Shown here piece after piece: positions 25,772-33,766 of a stretch of 64,000 nucleotides of DNA. A program made the translations under genes and the position numbers. Source of the DNA: Flavobacterium sp. LC2016-23 (GTDB taxonomy: Bacteria; Bacteroidota; Bacteroidia; Flavobacteriales; Flavobacteriaceae); the NCBI RefSeq assembly GCF_009674775.1, contig NZ_WKKE01000027.1, positions 1-64,000 of the forward strand, read 5' to 3'. Under the pieces are notes generated by a model. The model had not been told where the DNA came from. It worked only from the letters and a program-made list of their open reading frames with translations, and ran no database searches. Each line of letters begins with the position of its first letter. The first letter of the stretch is position 1.

Positions 25772-26569
25772 TTATTTTGCTTCCAAAGCTATGATTTGAG
25801 CCAAAACATGTGGGAACATGATAAAAGGTGTATGACTTGACGGAAGGGAATATAATCTCTCTATACCGGCATCTTTTGTCATTTTTTGCTGAAGTGAATA
25901 CCCTATGGTATGGTCATTTAAGCTGTAAACAAACACTTTATTGATTTTGCCAAATTTGCTGTCAGTCAGCATTACCGGAGTAGCTAAAGGTGCTAATGGC
26001 TCAGGTTTTAAATTATTGCTTACATAGTCTGCCACCTGCTTAGGAGCATCAGCAAGGAAAACATCTGCTATACCTTCTTTTTTTATACTCGCAATGCCGG
26101 CTTTTTCATCTACAATAAGATTTTTACCCACATGGCTCTCTGCATCCGTTTGAGCGATAGTTAACAGGCTTTCTCCGTTTTTTGGTACATAAGCCGCAAT
26201 GTAAATTATCTTTTTTAGCTGAGGCGCAATCTCTTCGGCAACCTGGCTTGCCACAATTCCACCAAAGCTATGTCCAACCAGCACAACATTTTGTTTGCTT
26301 CCAATGGCTTTCTTAACCTCATCAACATAAAGTTTTAAGCTAATAGAAGAAATTGGAGTATTGTCGCTTCCGTGTCCCGGAAGATTAACAGCAATAACCG
26401 AATTACCGCCGGCAATTAAATCCTCTGAAACGTGCTGCCAGTCATTTGACGATGACCATGCCCCATGGATTATTACAATTGTGTTTTCGTTTTTAGCTTT
26501 ATTCGTTTGTGAGGAAGCTGTAATAGTGGTAAGCAATAGCATTGCCAATACTAAAATTGAATTTTTCAT
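25772..26569 (-). CDS. exported alpha/beta hydrolase (HGAW esterase group)
   Basis: The 265-residue protein has a signal peptide of about 20 residues. It shows the oxyanion motif HGAWSS, the nucleophile in VGHSFGG and the catalytic His in PSSHTPF. By eye it is about two-thirds identical to the product of 27458-28231 over the whole domain, so the two are recent duplicates. The group includes pyrethroid- and salicylate-ester-type hydrolases. It lies 30 bases after the 26600 lipoprotein hydrolase in the same direction. Confidence 0.9.
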   Translation of the reverse strand: MKNSILVLAMLLLTTITASSQTNKAKNENTIVIIHGAWSSSNDWQHVSEDLIAGGNSVIAVNLPGHGSDNTPISSISLKLYVDEVKKAIGSKQNVVLVGHSFGGIVASQVAEEIAPQLKKIIYIAAYVPKNGESLLTIAQTDAESHVGKNLIVDEKAGIASIKKEGIADVFLADAPKQVADYVSNNLKPEPLAPLATPVMLTDSKFGKINKVFVYSLNDHTIGYSLQQKMTKDAGIERLYSLPSSHTPFIMFPHVLAQIIALEAK

Positions 26570-26599
26570 GATCTATTTGTTATTTGTTATTTTGAATGT

Positions 26600-27418
26600 T
26601 TAGTTGGCTGCTAGTTTTGTCAAGATTGAAGACAGCTCTTTGGGTTGTGAAAGGAATGGACTATGTCCTGTATTGATTTCATACACAGCGTCAACTTTTC
26701 CGGTTGAAATCATTTTGTTTTGTAAATACGGTGATACAACATGATCCTGTAACGTTTTGATGTATACTTTTTTAACTGATCCAAAATTTTGCTCCGTAAG
26801 CGTTACAGGATTAATAAATGGAATTAAAGGTTCTATTCTATAGTTTTTAACTACAAGGTTTTGAATTTCAGGAGTACCATCCTGAATAAATAGATTCACG
26901 ATCAGCTCCGGTTTTACACCGACAGTGTATGCGGTAGTATCAAAAATCAAGGCTCCTTCGGCCCCAAGCTGAGAATCGCGGTCTGTGTCTGCCAACTCTT
27001 TTAATGTTTGGCCTGAAACCGGTAAATAAGCAGCAACATAAACCAGTTTTTCAATTTTAGAAGGCATCGTTTCCGCAACCGAAGAAATGATCATACCGCC
27101 AAGGCTATGGCCTACTAAAATCACTTTTCCATCTATTGTAGAAATTGCATCTATTACTTTTTGTTTGTAAACGTCCAGTGTTATTGCACCTGGAGAAGTG
27201 TGATCATCACCATGTCCCGGTAACTCCACAACAATGACTTTATTACCCTGTTTTTCAAGGTTAGCTTTTACTTCCTGCCATACAAAGGGAGCCTGCCATG
27301 CTCCGTGCACAAGTACATAATTTTTAGGATTTTCGGGCTGCTTATCGTCACTTGAGCAGGATGATAAGATGAAAATACAGGCAACAAGGGCAAGTTGAAT
27401 CAATTTTATTTTTTTCAT
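26600..27418 (-). CDS. alpha/beta hydrolase lipoprotein
   Basis: The 272-residue protein has a lipobox (ILSSC, Cys21) after the signal sequence. Motifs: HGAWQA, LPGHGDD, the nucleophile in VGHSLGG and the His in NTGHSPF. It is the closest relative in the window of the lipoprotein hydrolase at 20296, which belongs to the Crp/Fnr-controlled operon. The gene sits between the two duplicated hydrolases in a tight minus-strand row (gaps 30 and 39 bases). Confidence 0.9.
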   Translation of the reverse strand: MKKIKLIQLALVACIFILSSCSSDDKQPENPKNYVLVHGAWQAPFVWQEVKANLEKQGNKVIVVELPGHGDDHTSPGAITLDVYKQKVIDAISTIDGKVILVGHSLGGMIISSVAETMPSKIEKLVYVAAYLPVSGQTLKELADTDRDSQLGAEGALIFDTTAYTVGVKPELIVNLFIQDGTPEIQNLVVKNYRIEPLIPFINPVTLTEQNFGSVKKVYIKTLQDHVVSPYLQNKMISTGKVDAVYEINTGHSPFLSQPKELSSILTKLAAN

Positions 27419-27457
27419 GATTGTACTATTAAAGTGTTATTTATTTTTGAAATGTGT

Positions 27458-28231
27458 TTATTTAGCTTCCAGCGTGATAATTGCGGAAAGTATTTGAGGA
27501 AATACAATAAATGGTGTGTGGCTTGAGGGAAGGGAGTACGTTCTTAAGATCCCCGCCTCTTTAACCATTCTTTGCTGAAGGGAGTAACCAATGGTATGGT
27601 CATTTTGGCTATGTACATATACTTTGGTAACATTCCCGAAGTTAGCCTCTGTTAAGGTAACTTCAGATGATAGTGGAGCCAACGGTTCCGGTCTCAGGTT
27701 ATTGGTTACATATTCTGCCACCGGTTTTGGCGCATCAGCTAAAAAAACGTTTGTAATTGCTTCTTTAGTGATACTCGCAACTCCTGCCTGCTCATCTACA
27801 ATTAGATTTTGACCTACAAGACTTTCCGAATCAGTTTGCGCAATTGACAGCAAACTATCTCCATTTTTAGGAACATAGGCAGCAATGTAAATTAGTTTTT
27901 TTAGCTGCGGAGCAATCAGCTCTGCTACTTCACTTACCACTATTCCGCCAAAACTGTGACCTACCAGGGTAACATTTGTTGCATTGCCAATCGCTTTTAA
28001 AACTTCGTATACATAAAGTTGTAAACTAATTTTCGATACAGGTGTTTCATCGGTACCATGACCCGGAAGATTTACTACAATAAGGTTCGTCTCCTCAGAG
28101 GTAAGATAACCGGCCACATGATGCCAGTCATTAGCAGATGACCATGCTTCGTGCACAATTACAATGGTATTGGTACTTTTTGAAGATGATGAACTTAATT
28201 CCTTCTGTGTGTTGTTTTTTTCGTTTTGCAT
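27458..28231 (-). CDS. alpha/beta hydrolase with an altered oxyanion motif (HEAW)
   Basis: The 257-residue protein lacks a recognisable signal peptide, unlike its twin at 25772; its N-terminus is a Ser/Asn-rich stretch. The nucleophile (VGHSFGG) and catalytic His (PSSHTPF) are kept, but the oxyanion motif reads HEAWSS instead of HGAWSS: a Gly-to-Glu change at a position normally kept small. The protein may have altered activity. It is the first gene of the minus-strand hydrolase row. The 300 bases upstream are shared with the divergent XRE gene. Confidence 0.85.
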   Translation of the reverse strand: MQNEKNNTQKELSSSSSKSTNTIVIVHEAWSSANDWHHVAGYLTSEETNLIVVNLPGHGTDETPVSKISLQLYVYEVLKAIGNATNVTLVGHSFGGIVVSEVAELIAPQLKKLIYIAAYVPKNGDSLLSIAQTDSESLVGQNLIVDEQAGVASITKEAITNVFLADAPKPVAEYVTNNLRPEPLAPLSSEVTLTEANFGNVTKVYVHSQNDHTIGYSLQQRMVKEAGILRTYSLPSSHTPFIVFPQILSAIITLEAK

Positions 28232-28493
28232 AATTTTATTTGTTTAATACTATGCAAAGAAAGGGGGAATAAAACCTGCAGAACTTGTCTTACGGCAAGT
28301 AATGAAATTTCACTTATTTTTTTCGTGCTGCTGTCTGTTTTAAATTGTTTGTATCCTGTTCCTGGATATATTTTTCACGGATATTCTTTTTTATAATACG
28401 AAAAATCTTATTTTTGCTACGGATGAGAAATAGATTTTTGTACATTAAAATATTTTTTTTTTATACGGTACATCAAAAAATATGTTTTCCAGA

Positions 28494-28527
28494 TTTGGTC
28501 TCTTATTACACTTAATTATTATCTTTG
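28494..28527 (+). promoter_or_regulatory. complete flavobacterial promoter of the second XRE gene (near leaderless)
   Basis: TTTG (28494-28497), 22 bases, then TATCTTTG (28520-28527) fit the -33 and -7 consensus. The ATG at 28532 starts only four bases later, so the transcript should begin at or next to the start codon. The 28232-28493 stretch shows no gene. Confidence 0.7.
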
Positions 28528-28531
28528 AATT

Positions 28532-28957
28532 ATGAGCACACTTACAAAACCAAACCATATAGGGCGAAAAATTAGCCGTATTCGCGAACTGAAAGACATG
28601 AAACAGGAAGCACTGGCGCAAGCTTTAGGAACCAACCAACAAGCGGTGTCTATTATGGAAAATAGCGAAACAATAGAAGAAGAAAAACTAATTGAAGTGG
28701 CAAAAGCGCTTGGCGTAAGTGTTGAGGCCATTAAAAATTTCTCGGAAGAAGGCGTATTTAATTACTTTAATACCTTTACTGAAAATGATTTCAGTAATAG
28801 CCAAGGGGCTAATTTTGGAAATAATAATGTTTGCACCTTTAATCCACTCGACAAATTAATGGAATCAGTAGATGAAAACAAAAAATTGTATGAGCGGCTA
28901 TTACAGGCAGAAAAAGAGAAAATTACTTATTTGGAAAAATTACTTAAAGACAAATAA
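28532..28957 (+). CDS. XRE family helix-turn-helix regulator with C-terminal coiled coil
   Basis: The 141-residue protein has a Cro/C1-type HTH at about 10-70 (IRELKDMKQEALAQALGTNQ, then a helix starting AVSIMENSE), an Asn-rich linker (GANFGNNN) and a C-terminal helix (YERLLQAEKEKITYLEKLLK). It has the same overall design as the regulator at 7200. Its promoter suggests a nearly leaderless mRNA. A perfect palindromic terminator follows at 28983. It neighbours the hydrolase row (divergent) and the cassette-like block. Confidence 0.88.
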   Translation: MSTLTKPNHIGRKISRIRELKDMKQEALAQALGTNQQAVSIMENSETIEEEKLIEVAKALGVSVEAIKNFSEEGVFNYFNTFTENDFSNSQGANFGNNNVCTFNPLDKLMESVDENKKLYERLLQAEKEKITYLEKLLKDK

Positions 28958-28982
28958 GTTTTTATAAAAATATATTGATGTA

Positions 28983-29008
28983 AAAAAAGAGACTCGAGTC
29001 TCTTTTTT
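28983..29008. terminator. perfect palindromic bidirectional terminator
   Basis: The stretch AAAAAAGAGACTC joined to GAGTCTCTTTTTT is perfectly self-complementary. It can stop transcription from the XRE gene and also any from the minus-strand block to its right. Confidence 0.8.
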
Positions 29009-29066
29009 GTTTTTTTGAAATATAGAAAAATAGAATCCTTCGAAATCACCACTGCTACAGGCGACC

Positions 29067-29122
29067 CGCTCGTGAAGACAAGTAAATCTATTTTAGGATT
29101 TAGTGTAAATCTGGAAACTTTT
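29067..29122 (+). repeat. 56-bp direct repeat, left copy, bracketing a four-gene block
   Basis: It matches 31275-31330 at 50 of 56 positions without gaps, with the shared core AAGACAAGTAAATCTATTTT; weaker similarity continues about 12 bases to the left. The two copies enclose the small minus-strand genes at 29154-31108. A shorter copy lies at 3833-3859 beside the other small-gene block. Confidence 0.8.
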
Positions 29123-29153
29123 TAGAATGAGACAGAGGTATGTTTTTATTTGT

Positions 29154-29495
29154 CTATTCTGAAATCTTATTCTGTAGATTCAGTTTATTTTGCCGCTTTA
29201 AATTTTCAAGTTCGCATTCGGCATCAAATATTTCATTATTAATTTTTTGAAAGTGCATATAACAGCCTATCGGAACAACAAATAATAAAAGAGCAGCAAA
29301 TAATAATACAGCATCTTGATAACCCATTCTATCTGCTAACATTCCTTTTCTCATTGGAATATATGGACCAACAAAAGGCATAAAAATCCCTACTGCAATT
29401 AATCTCCATATTTTCCATTTTTCTTTTGGAAGTCTTTTTAACTGTTCTTCAAGTTCCTTTTCTTTATTTTCTGAAGTTTTAATTAATTCACTCAT
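29154..29495 (-). CDS. small membrane protein of unknown function
   Basis: I start it at the ATG at 29495 (113 residues, MSELIK); the longer frame to 29573 would overlap the next gene and run through an intergenic dyad. It has a charged N-terminal helix, then two hydrophobic segments (about 35-55 and 62-82), then a charged coiled-coil-like C-terminus. No family is recognised. It is the last gene of the bracketed block. Confidence 0.65.
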   Translation of the reverse strand: MSELIKTSENKEKELEEQLKRLPKEKWKIWRLIAVGIFMPFVGPYIPMRKGMLADRMGYQDAVLLFAALLLFVVPIGCYMHFQKINNEIFDAECELENLKRQNKLNLQNKISE

Positions 29496-29565
29496 ATTTA
29501 TTTTTTTGTATTTTATGCAATCTGCGAAACTAACGGCTAACGACGTATTAGCTCTTAGCCATCTA

Positions 29566-29838
29566 TTATTCACTGCCTATTTCTTCAATTGGCGTAGCAT
29601 TATTTTTTTTCTTTCTGATTAACTTCACACTTAACTTTATTAAAAAGAATATAATGAGAACAAAAAATATAAAACAAGTAAGAAATCCAATTGCGTAACC
29701 GGGAGCTCCCACTACTCCTGCTTCAAATTTTTTCCTGCAATTTTCAAATTGTATTGGAAACGCATATACGGCAGGAAAGCAAAGTAAAATTGTAAATAGT
29801 AATATTATAATACCTGCTATCTTTTTTAATATGTTCAT
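29566..29838 (-). CDS. small membrane protein of unknown function
   Basis: The 90-residue protein has two hydrophobic helices (about 7-27 and 48-70) and a basic C-terminal tail (KLIRKKKNN). Between it and the next gene (29496-29565) lies a dyad with GGCTAA and TTAGCC arms. Palindromic element D follows its 5' end. No family is recognised. Confidence 0.65.
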   Translation of the reverse strand: MNILKKIAGIIILLFTILLCFPAVYAFPIQFENCRKKFEAGVVGAPGYAIGFLTCFIFFVLIIFFLIKLSVKLIRKKKNNATPIEEIGSE

Positions 29839-29856
29839 TTGTATTTTGAGTTCAAA

Positions 29857-29949
29857 GTTCTGAATGTTGGAACTAAATTAAGTCCATTATACCGATTTTC
29901 CAAAATCAACTTTCCATTAGCTAATTGCACAAATCTTTTGTGGTAGATG
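29857..29949 (-). repeat. intergenic palindromic element D (cassette-like family)
   Basis: On the plus strand it shares TTGGAACTAAATTAAGT with element E and AACTTTCCATTAGC with element A (AACTTCCCATTAAGC), then ends in TTTTGTGGTAG, close to the GTTGTAG ends of A and E. It abuts the stop codon of the 29950 gene. Confidence 0.6.
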
Positions 29950-30387
29950 TTAGTGGCTGGTTTGTTTCTTGATTTTTGGCAAAATATCTGTTTCAAATAT
30001 CTCAATTAATTTCGGAACATCTTCATCGCTTTTTTGATATCCACCAGTATTTTTCGATTTATCAAAAGCTCCAACCAAATTCAGTTTTAGTGTATTTGAA
30101 TTTTTCCAAAAAACCGTTTGTTCTTCGTAATTTAAATTATATTCAAAATTTTGAATGCTAGATTTTTTAAATAAAAGTGTAACATAGTATTTATACCCAT
30201 ATTCCTTGGAGCCCGTTGTGTCTGTAATTTGATAAACAATTCTGGAATCCGATAATCTTAAAGTACGCAATGATTTTTCTAAATTTAATTTTGAAACGGA
30301 ATAATTATATTCTTCAAGAGGTTCAAATGTCGAGCTAATTTGAAGAATAGAATAGAATAAAACAAATAAAAGAATATTATTGAGCAT
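29950..30387 (-). CDS. small exported protein of unknown function
   Basis: The 145-residue protein has a hydrophobic N-terminus (about 3-17) that could be a signal peptide. The rest is rich in Tyr, Lys and Asn with alternating beta-like segments (YYVTLLFKK). No family is recognised. It stands between elements D and E, so it has the shape of one cassette: gene plus palindromic element. Confidence 0.65.
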   Translation of the reverse strand: MLNNILLFVLFYSILQISSTFEPLEEYNYSVSKLNLEKSLRTLRLSDSRIVYQITDTTGSKEYGYKYYVTLLFKKSSIQNFEYNLNYEEQTVFWKNSNTLKLNLVGAFDKSKNTGGYQKSDEDVPKLIEIFETDILPKIKKQTSH

Positions 30388-30465
30388 AATATCCCCATTG
30401 AAATTAAAAATATTTTTAAATACTTCATATTTTCGTTTTGTTTTTTTGTTTAGCTACTTGACAAT

Positions 30466-30580
30466 AACGTTCTTGTACTACAGCAGGTTTGGAACTAAAT
30501 TAAGTTGATTTTTCGGATTTTAAATCATCTAATACAAAACTATTTTTCCATGAGCCATTACCTAAATCCGTTGTAGGCAG
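30466..30580 (-). repeat. intergenic palindromic element E (cassette-like family)
   Basis: The outer arms CTACAGCAGGTTTGG and CCTAAATCCGTTGTAG pair imperfectly over about 15 bases, around a centre of about 75 bases. The left arm matches element B, the right arm element A. It lies between the 29950 and 30590 genes. Confidence 0.65.
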
Positions 30581-30589
30581 GTATTTCTA

Positions 30590-31108
30590 TTAGTTTAATC
30601 TCAGTCCACATTCCTCAATTTGTCTTTTCAAATTTTCGTCCCAGAAACTGAATTTCTCATAAAAAGTAACACAATCAGATAGCGTTTTAAATCCATCAAG
30701 TATCTTTAAGATGTTATTTTCCAAGTCAATTTTAAAATCTGCTATAAATTCTGTCAGGTTTGTTGTGTCGGTGATTTTATAGCCAAGCCAACCTCCGTGA
30801 GATTTTTTTACTTGTTGTCTTTCCTCTGTCAAGTACGCATCTTCCCGAACTTGTGTCGCCAAGTCAAAATATGTTGCTTTCTTTTTGTCTTTGTCCGCAA
30901 GTTTTTCTGTTAATGCCACACCAATATTTAAACAAAAGCTTAGTTGCTCTTTACTGTTCCATTGAGAATTTTGAAGATTAATAACAATAAAGAAGTCTCC
31001 CATATTTTTCCACCAAGTCTGTCCACTTGTTTTATAACCGTATGCTTTCAATGTTGGTTTTAAATAAGCTTTTATAAAGTCGATCTGTATATCTTTTGCT
31101 GTTGTCAT
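30590..31108 (-). CDS. DUF4304 family protein
   Basis: The 172-residue cytosolic protein starts with KDIQIDFIKAYLKPTLKAYG, followed by TWWKNMGDFFIVINLQNSQW, which I recognise as the DUF4304 pattern. This family is found in small accessory genes of many bacteria, often in variable regions; no activity is known. It is the first gene of the bracketed minus-strand block and is followed by element E. Confidence 0.75.
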   Translation of the reverse strand: MTTAKDIQIDFIKAYLKPTLKAYGYKTSGQTWWKNMGDFFIVINLQNSQWNSKEQLSFCLNIGVALTEKLADKDKKKATYFDLATQVREDAYLTEERQQVKKSHGGWLGYKITDTTNLTEFIADFKIDLENNILKILDGFKTLSDCVTFYEKFSFWDENLKRQIEECGLRLN

Positions 31109-31274
31109 TTAATCTTTTCGGTTTATGCTTGCTATAACTTTTTGTAGCTAAACTTCGGTTGCGAATGCAAGCGAACTGAGTTTTCTCTGCCAAGATACTA
31201 TTTCTTCGTGAAATAGAGTTTTCCAGTGCTCATAAACTTCGTAATTACGTATAGCCCTGTACCGGCGAGCCTCT

Positions 31275-31330
31275 CGCTCGTTAAGACAAGTAAATCTATT
31301 TTAGAGTTTAGTATAAATATGTAAACTTTT
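31275..31330 (+). repeat. 56-bp direct repeat, right copy, bracketing a four-gene block
   Basis: Matches 29067-29122 at 50 of 56 positions. Just outside, 31347-31365 carries TTCGCGTTCACGAGCGGGA, roughly the inverse of the CCCGCTCGTGAA at the left copy, so the edges also contain inverted sequence. Confidence 0.8.
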
Positions 31331-31379
31331 CCAGGACAAGACAACTTCGCGTTCACGAGCGGGACTTACTGCTTTTGTT

Positions 31380-32174
31380 CTATAAGATAGTTTTTAAAAC
31401 ACCCCCATCTGCCCTAAGGCAGGCGCCATTTGTTGCAATTGAAAGCGGGCTTGAAAGATAAGCGGCCAGAGCTGCAATTTCTGATGGATTTATAAATCTC
31501 TGCAATAACGAATGTGGATTAGTTTGTTGTATGATAATACTTTTCATTTGCCCGACTTCTATATTTTGCGACGAGGCAATTTGTTCAATTGCAGATGCAA
31601 CCCCCTCGGAATATGTCGGACCGCCTAAAATGGTATTTACCGTGATTTCTGTTCCTTTGGTTAATTTTGACAATCCGTTGCTAAGAGCCATCATGGCCGA
31701 TTTGGTCATTCCATAGTGAATCATGTTTTCCGGAACATTCACTCCAGATTCACTGCTGATAAAAATGATTCTTCCTGATTTTTTTTGAAGCATTTGGGGT
31801 AAAATTTTTTTTGATAGTCGCATGGCACTCATAACATTTATTTCAAATATCCTGTACCAGTTTTCATCCTCAATATCTTCAAAGGCTTTTAGCTCGAAAA
31901 GTCCAACATTATTGATTAAGATATCTATATCTTCTAATTTATTTAGTAAAGTTTCGACTTCATCCTTATTTCCAAAATCAGCCGTTACGCCTGATACTAC
32001 AGCATTGGGGAATTCCGTTTTTAATTTTTTAACAGCCTGATTTGTTTTTTCTTCATGTCGCCCATTAATGATGACTTCTGCTTTTTCGCTTAATAACTGT
32101 TGCGCAATTGCAAATCCTATTCCTTGTGTTGAACCGCTGATGAAAGCTTTTTTTCCTTCTAATTTTAAATTCAT
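31380..32174 (-). CDS. SDR family oxidoreductase
   Basis: The 264-residue short-chain dehydrogenase has a variant cofactor loop GSTQGIG (14-20), NNVG in place of NNAG, a catalytic Ser in FISSESG, and the YGMTK active-site motif. The C-terminus (NGACLRADGG) is typical of the FabG-like classical group. It follows the TetR gene by 51 bases, and that gap holds an operator-like site identical in pattern to the one before tetR. It is therefore almost certainly controlled by this TetR protein. Substrate unknown. Confidence 0.92.
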   Translation of the reverse strand: MNLKLEGKKAFISGSTQGIGFAIAQQLLSEKAEVIINGRHEEKTNQAVKKLKTEFPNAVVSGVTADFGNKDEVETLLNKLEDIDILINNVGLFELKAFEDIEDENWYRIFEINVMSAMRLSKKILPQMLQKKSGRIIFISSESGVNVPENMIHYGMTKSAMMALSNGLSKLTKGTEITVNTILGGPTYSEGVASAIEQIASSQNIEVGQMKSIIIQQTNPHSLLQRFINPSEIAALAAYLSSPLSIATNGACLRADGGVLKTIL

Positions 32175-32193
32175 TTTTTTATTATTTTATTTT

Positions 32194-32209
32194 TGTAATG
32201 ATTAATACA
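32194..32209 (-). promoter_or_regulatory. TetR operator-like site between tetR and SDR genes
   Basis: TGTAATGATTAATACA differs by one base from TGTAATGATTGATACA at 32821-32836. It lies 20 bases before the SDR start codon, so the regulator may control the SDR gene separately from itself. Confidence 0.6.
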
Positions 32210-32225
32210 TAAATAGTCAAAAAAA

Positions 32226-32807
32226 TTAGCTGATCACAGCTAATTGCATTTCGATTTGATCTTTTAATACGTCTTTGTCGGGATACATTCTTCGTAAAGT
32301 ATTGAGTCCGCACCAAAATGTTATTAAATATTTACCCAGTATTTCAGGTGACGTTTGTGTTTTTAAAGTTCCCTTTGTTTGTTCTTCTTTTATGACTTGC
32401 GTAAACATTTCCTCAACATCTTTTAAAATTTGAACCGCATTGGCTTCCAGTTTTTCGTCAATAAAAGTCATTTCAACCACAGTGTTGGCAATAATGCAGC
32501 CTTTTAAGTGCTCTTTTTCATCAGTGGAAGCTATACTTATAAAAAAATCCTTAATCAATTGTAATGGGAATTCACTCTTATTTAATTCATCTCTAAAGAC
32601 TGTAAATGCTATTCTTCTTTCTTCAATCGCTTTTTGAAAAACTTCCTTTTTTCCTCCTTTAAAAGTATTATAGAAACTTCCTGCACCAGCTCCCGTTGCT
32701 TTTTGAAGATCGGTTAGCGATGTAGCACTATACCCTTTTTGCCAAAAAACTTCCTGTGCTTTTTTGATAATATTAATATCCTCATAAATTGTAGGCCGTC
32801 CCCTCAT
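32226..32807 (-). CDS. TetR/AcrR family transcriptional regulator
   Basis: In this 193-residue protein the N-terminal HTH (about 10-55) includes IKKAQEVFWQKGYSATSLTD and an AGSFYNTFKGGK recognition segment, typical of the AcrR/TetR group near oxidoreductases. The helical C-terminal ligand domain has no special mark. It is transcribed with the SDR gene. Both its own promoter and the intergenic gap carry the same dyad, indicating autoregulated repression. Confidence 0.92.
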   Translation of the reverse strand: MRGRPTIYEDINIIKKAQEVFWQKGYSATSLTDLQKATGAGAGSFYNTFKGGKKEVFQKAIEERRIAFTVFRDELNKSEFPLQLIKDFFISIASTDEKEHLKGCIIANTVVEMTFIDEKLEANAVQILKDVEEMFTQVIKEEQTKGTLKTQTSPEILGKYLITFWCGLNTLRRMYPDKDVLKDQIEMQLAVIS

Positions 32808-32820
32808 GAATTATTTATTT

Positions 32821-32842
32821 TGTAATGATTGATACAAAATTA
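32821..32842 (-). promoter_or_regulatory. TetR operator overlapping the tetR -7 box
   Basis: TGTAATGATTGATACA (32821-32836), extended by TTT and AAAA flanks, forms a dyad with TTTTGTA/TACAAAA arms. The minus-strand -7 box TAATTTTG (32835-32842) overlaps its right end, so binding would block transcription of tetR. Confidence 0.65.
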
Positions 32843-33001
32843 TATAAAAATAGTTTCCCTGCAAGCTTTAAAATTAATTTATCTATAAAATCGCTTAATG
32901 TAACTATAGATGATGTATGATCAGGTGATCAATATAGCCACTAAAACAAGATTTTCAACTCTTTTAAACCAAATGAAAAACAAGACCAGTATCAGGTAAA
33001 A

Positions 33002-33037
33002 AAAAAGATCAAACATTTTTAAACGTTTGATCTTTTT
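33002..33037. terminator. bidirectional hairpin terminator
   Basis: AAAAAGATCAAAC (33002-33014) pairs perfectly with GTTTGATCTTTTT (33025-33037). It terminates the minus-strand PRC-barrel gene. Confidence 0.8.
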
Positions 33038-33078
33038 CGCTTTACTGCTGCAAAATCTTTCATTGAGCACTATAGTAT

Positions 33079-33591
33079 TTAGTGATTGTCAAATTCCCTG
33101 CGGTTGTAAAAAGTGTCATCATCACTATCAGAACCATGACTGCTATTACTTTCAGGGTAATATCCGTTCATTACTCTCTTTTCATAATTTCTGTCAAAAT
33201 TGTGCTGAATGTTATAGCGGCTGGTGTTTCTAAACGTATCATACCCTATACCGTTGGCCAGGACAATTTTCGTGTCTTTATTTATAGATACAGATCCAAT
33301 CGGAATGATAATATGGCTATCGCCGTCTTTATACATAAATTCCCTTGCATTTTCGTTCGCTATGGCATCATGCACCTCATTATGGTTGTCCTCAATTAAT
33401 GCCTTATCTACATTCACATCCAGATAAACCACACGCTGCATATCTTTATTTACCCAAAGATTATCTACTGTACCGATGGTTCGGTTGTCAACATCTACTA
33501 TTTTCCATCCTCTTACGTCAGAGTAATTTGAAGCGACTTTGTAATCAGAAAGTTCGTCCAGTCTGTATAAATTTCTATCTTTATTTTCCAT
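33079..33591 (-). CDS. PRC-barrel domain protein
   Basis: I start it at the ATG at 33591 (170 residues, MENKDR); the longer frame to 33702 lacks family similarity. The PRC-barrel (about 12-110) includes YSDVRGWKIVDVDNRTIGTV and the closing HIIIPIGSV. The C-terminus is a His/Asp/Ser-rich tail. Proteins of this type are induced by general stress in Bacteroidota. The gene shares the strand with the 55-residue membrane protein gene at 33767. Confidence 0.8.
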   Translation of the reverse strand: MENKDRNLYRLDELSDYKVASNYSDVRGWKIVDVDNRTIGTVDNLWVNKDMQRVVYLDVNVDKALIEDNHNEVHDAIANENAREFMYKDGDSHIIIPIGSVSINKDTKIVLANGIGYDTFRNTSRYNIQHNFDRNYEKRVMNGYYPESNSSHGSDSDDDTFYNRREFDNH

Positions 33592-33766
33592 AAATTCTTT
33601 TTTTAGTATTGTAAATTCTTTTTTTTGCTCAGTCTGATTGCAGAAAACAGTAGCAGGCATTTTGCCGTTACTTCTATTACACCTTAAAATGTACCAGGAC
33701 ATGTCCTGAAACCTTTCAATTTCGATAACACCGAAAGAGATACTTTCTTTCCTGCTTCCTTCCTGG

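Noticed and set aside
29496..29573. 26-residue N-terminal extension of the 29154 gene
   Set aside because: It would overlap the neighbouring gene and cross an intergenic dyad; the internal ATG at 29495 is more natural.
33082..33593. Several plus-strand frames of 67-105 codons
   Set aside because: They are antisense to the PRC-barrel gene and have no independent signals.
33592..33702. 37-residue N-terminal extension of the PRC-barrel protein
   Set aside because: The Cys/Asn-rich extension has no similarity to PRC proteins, and the ATG at 33591 gives the usual start.
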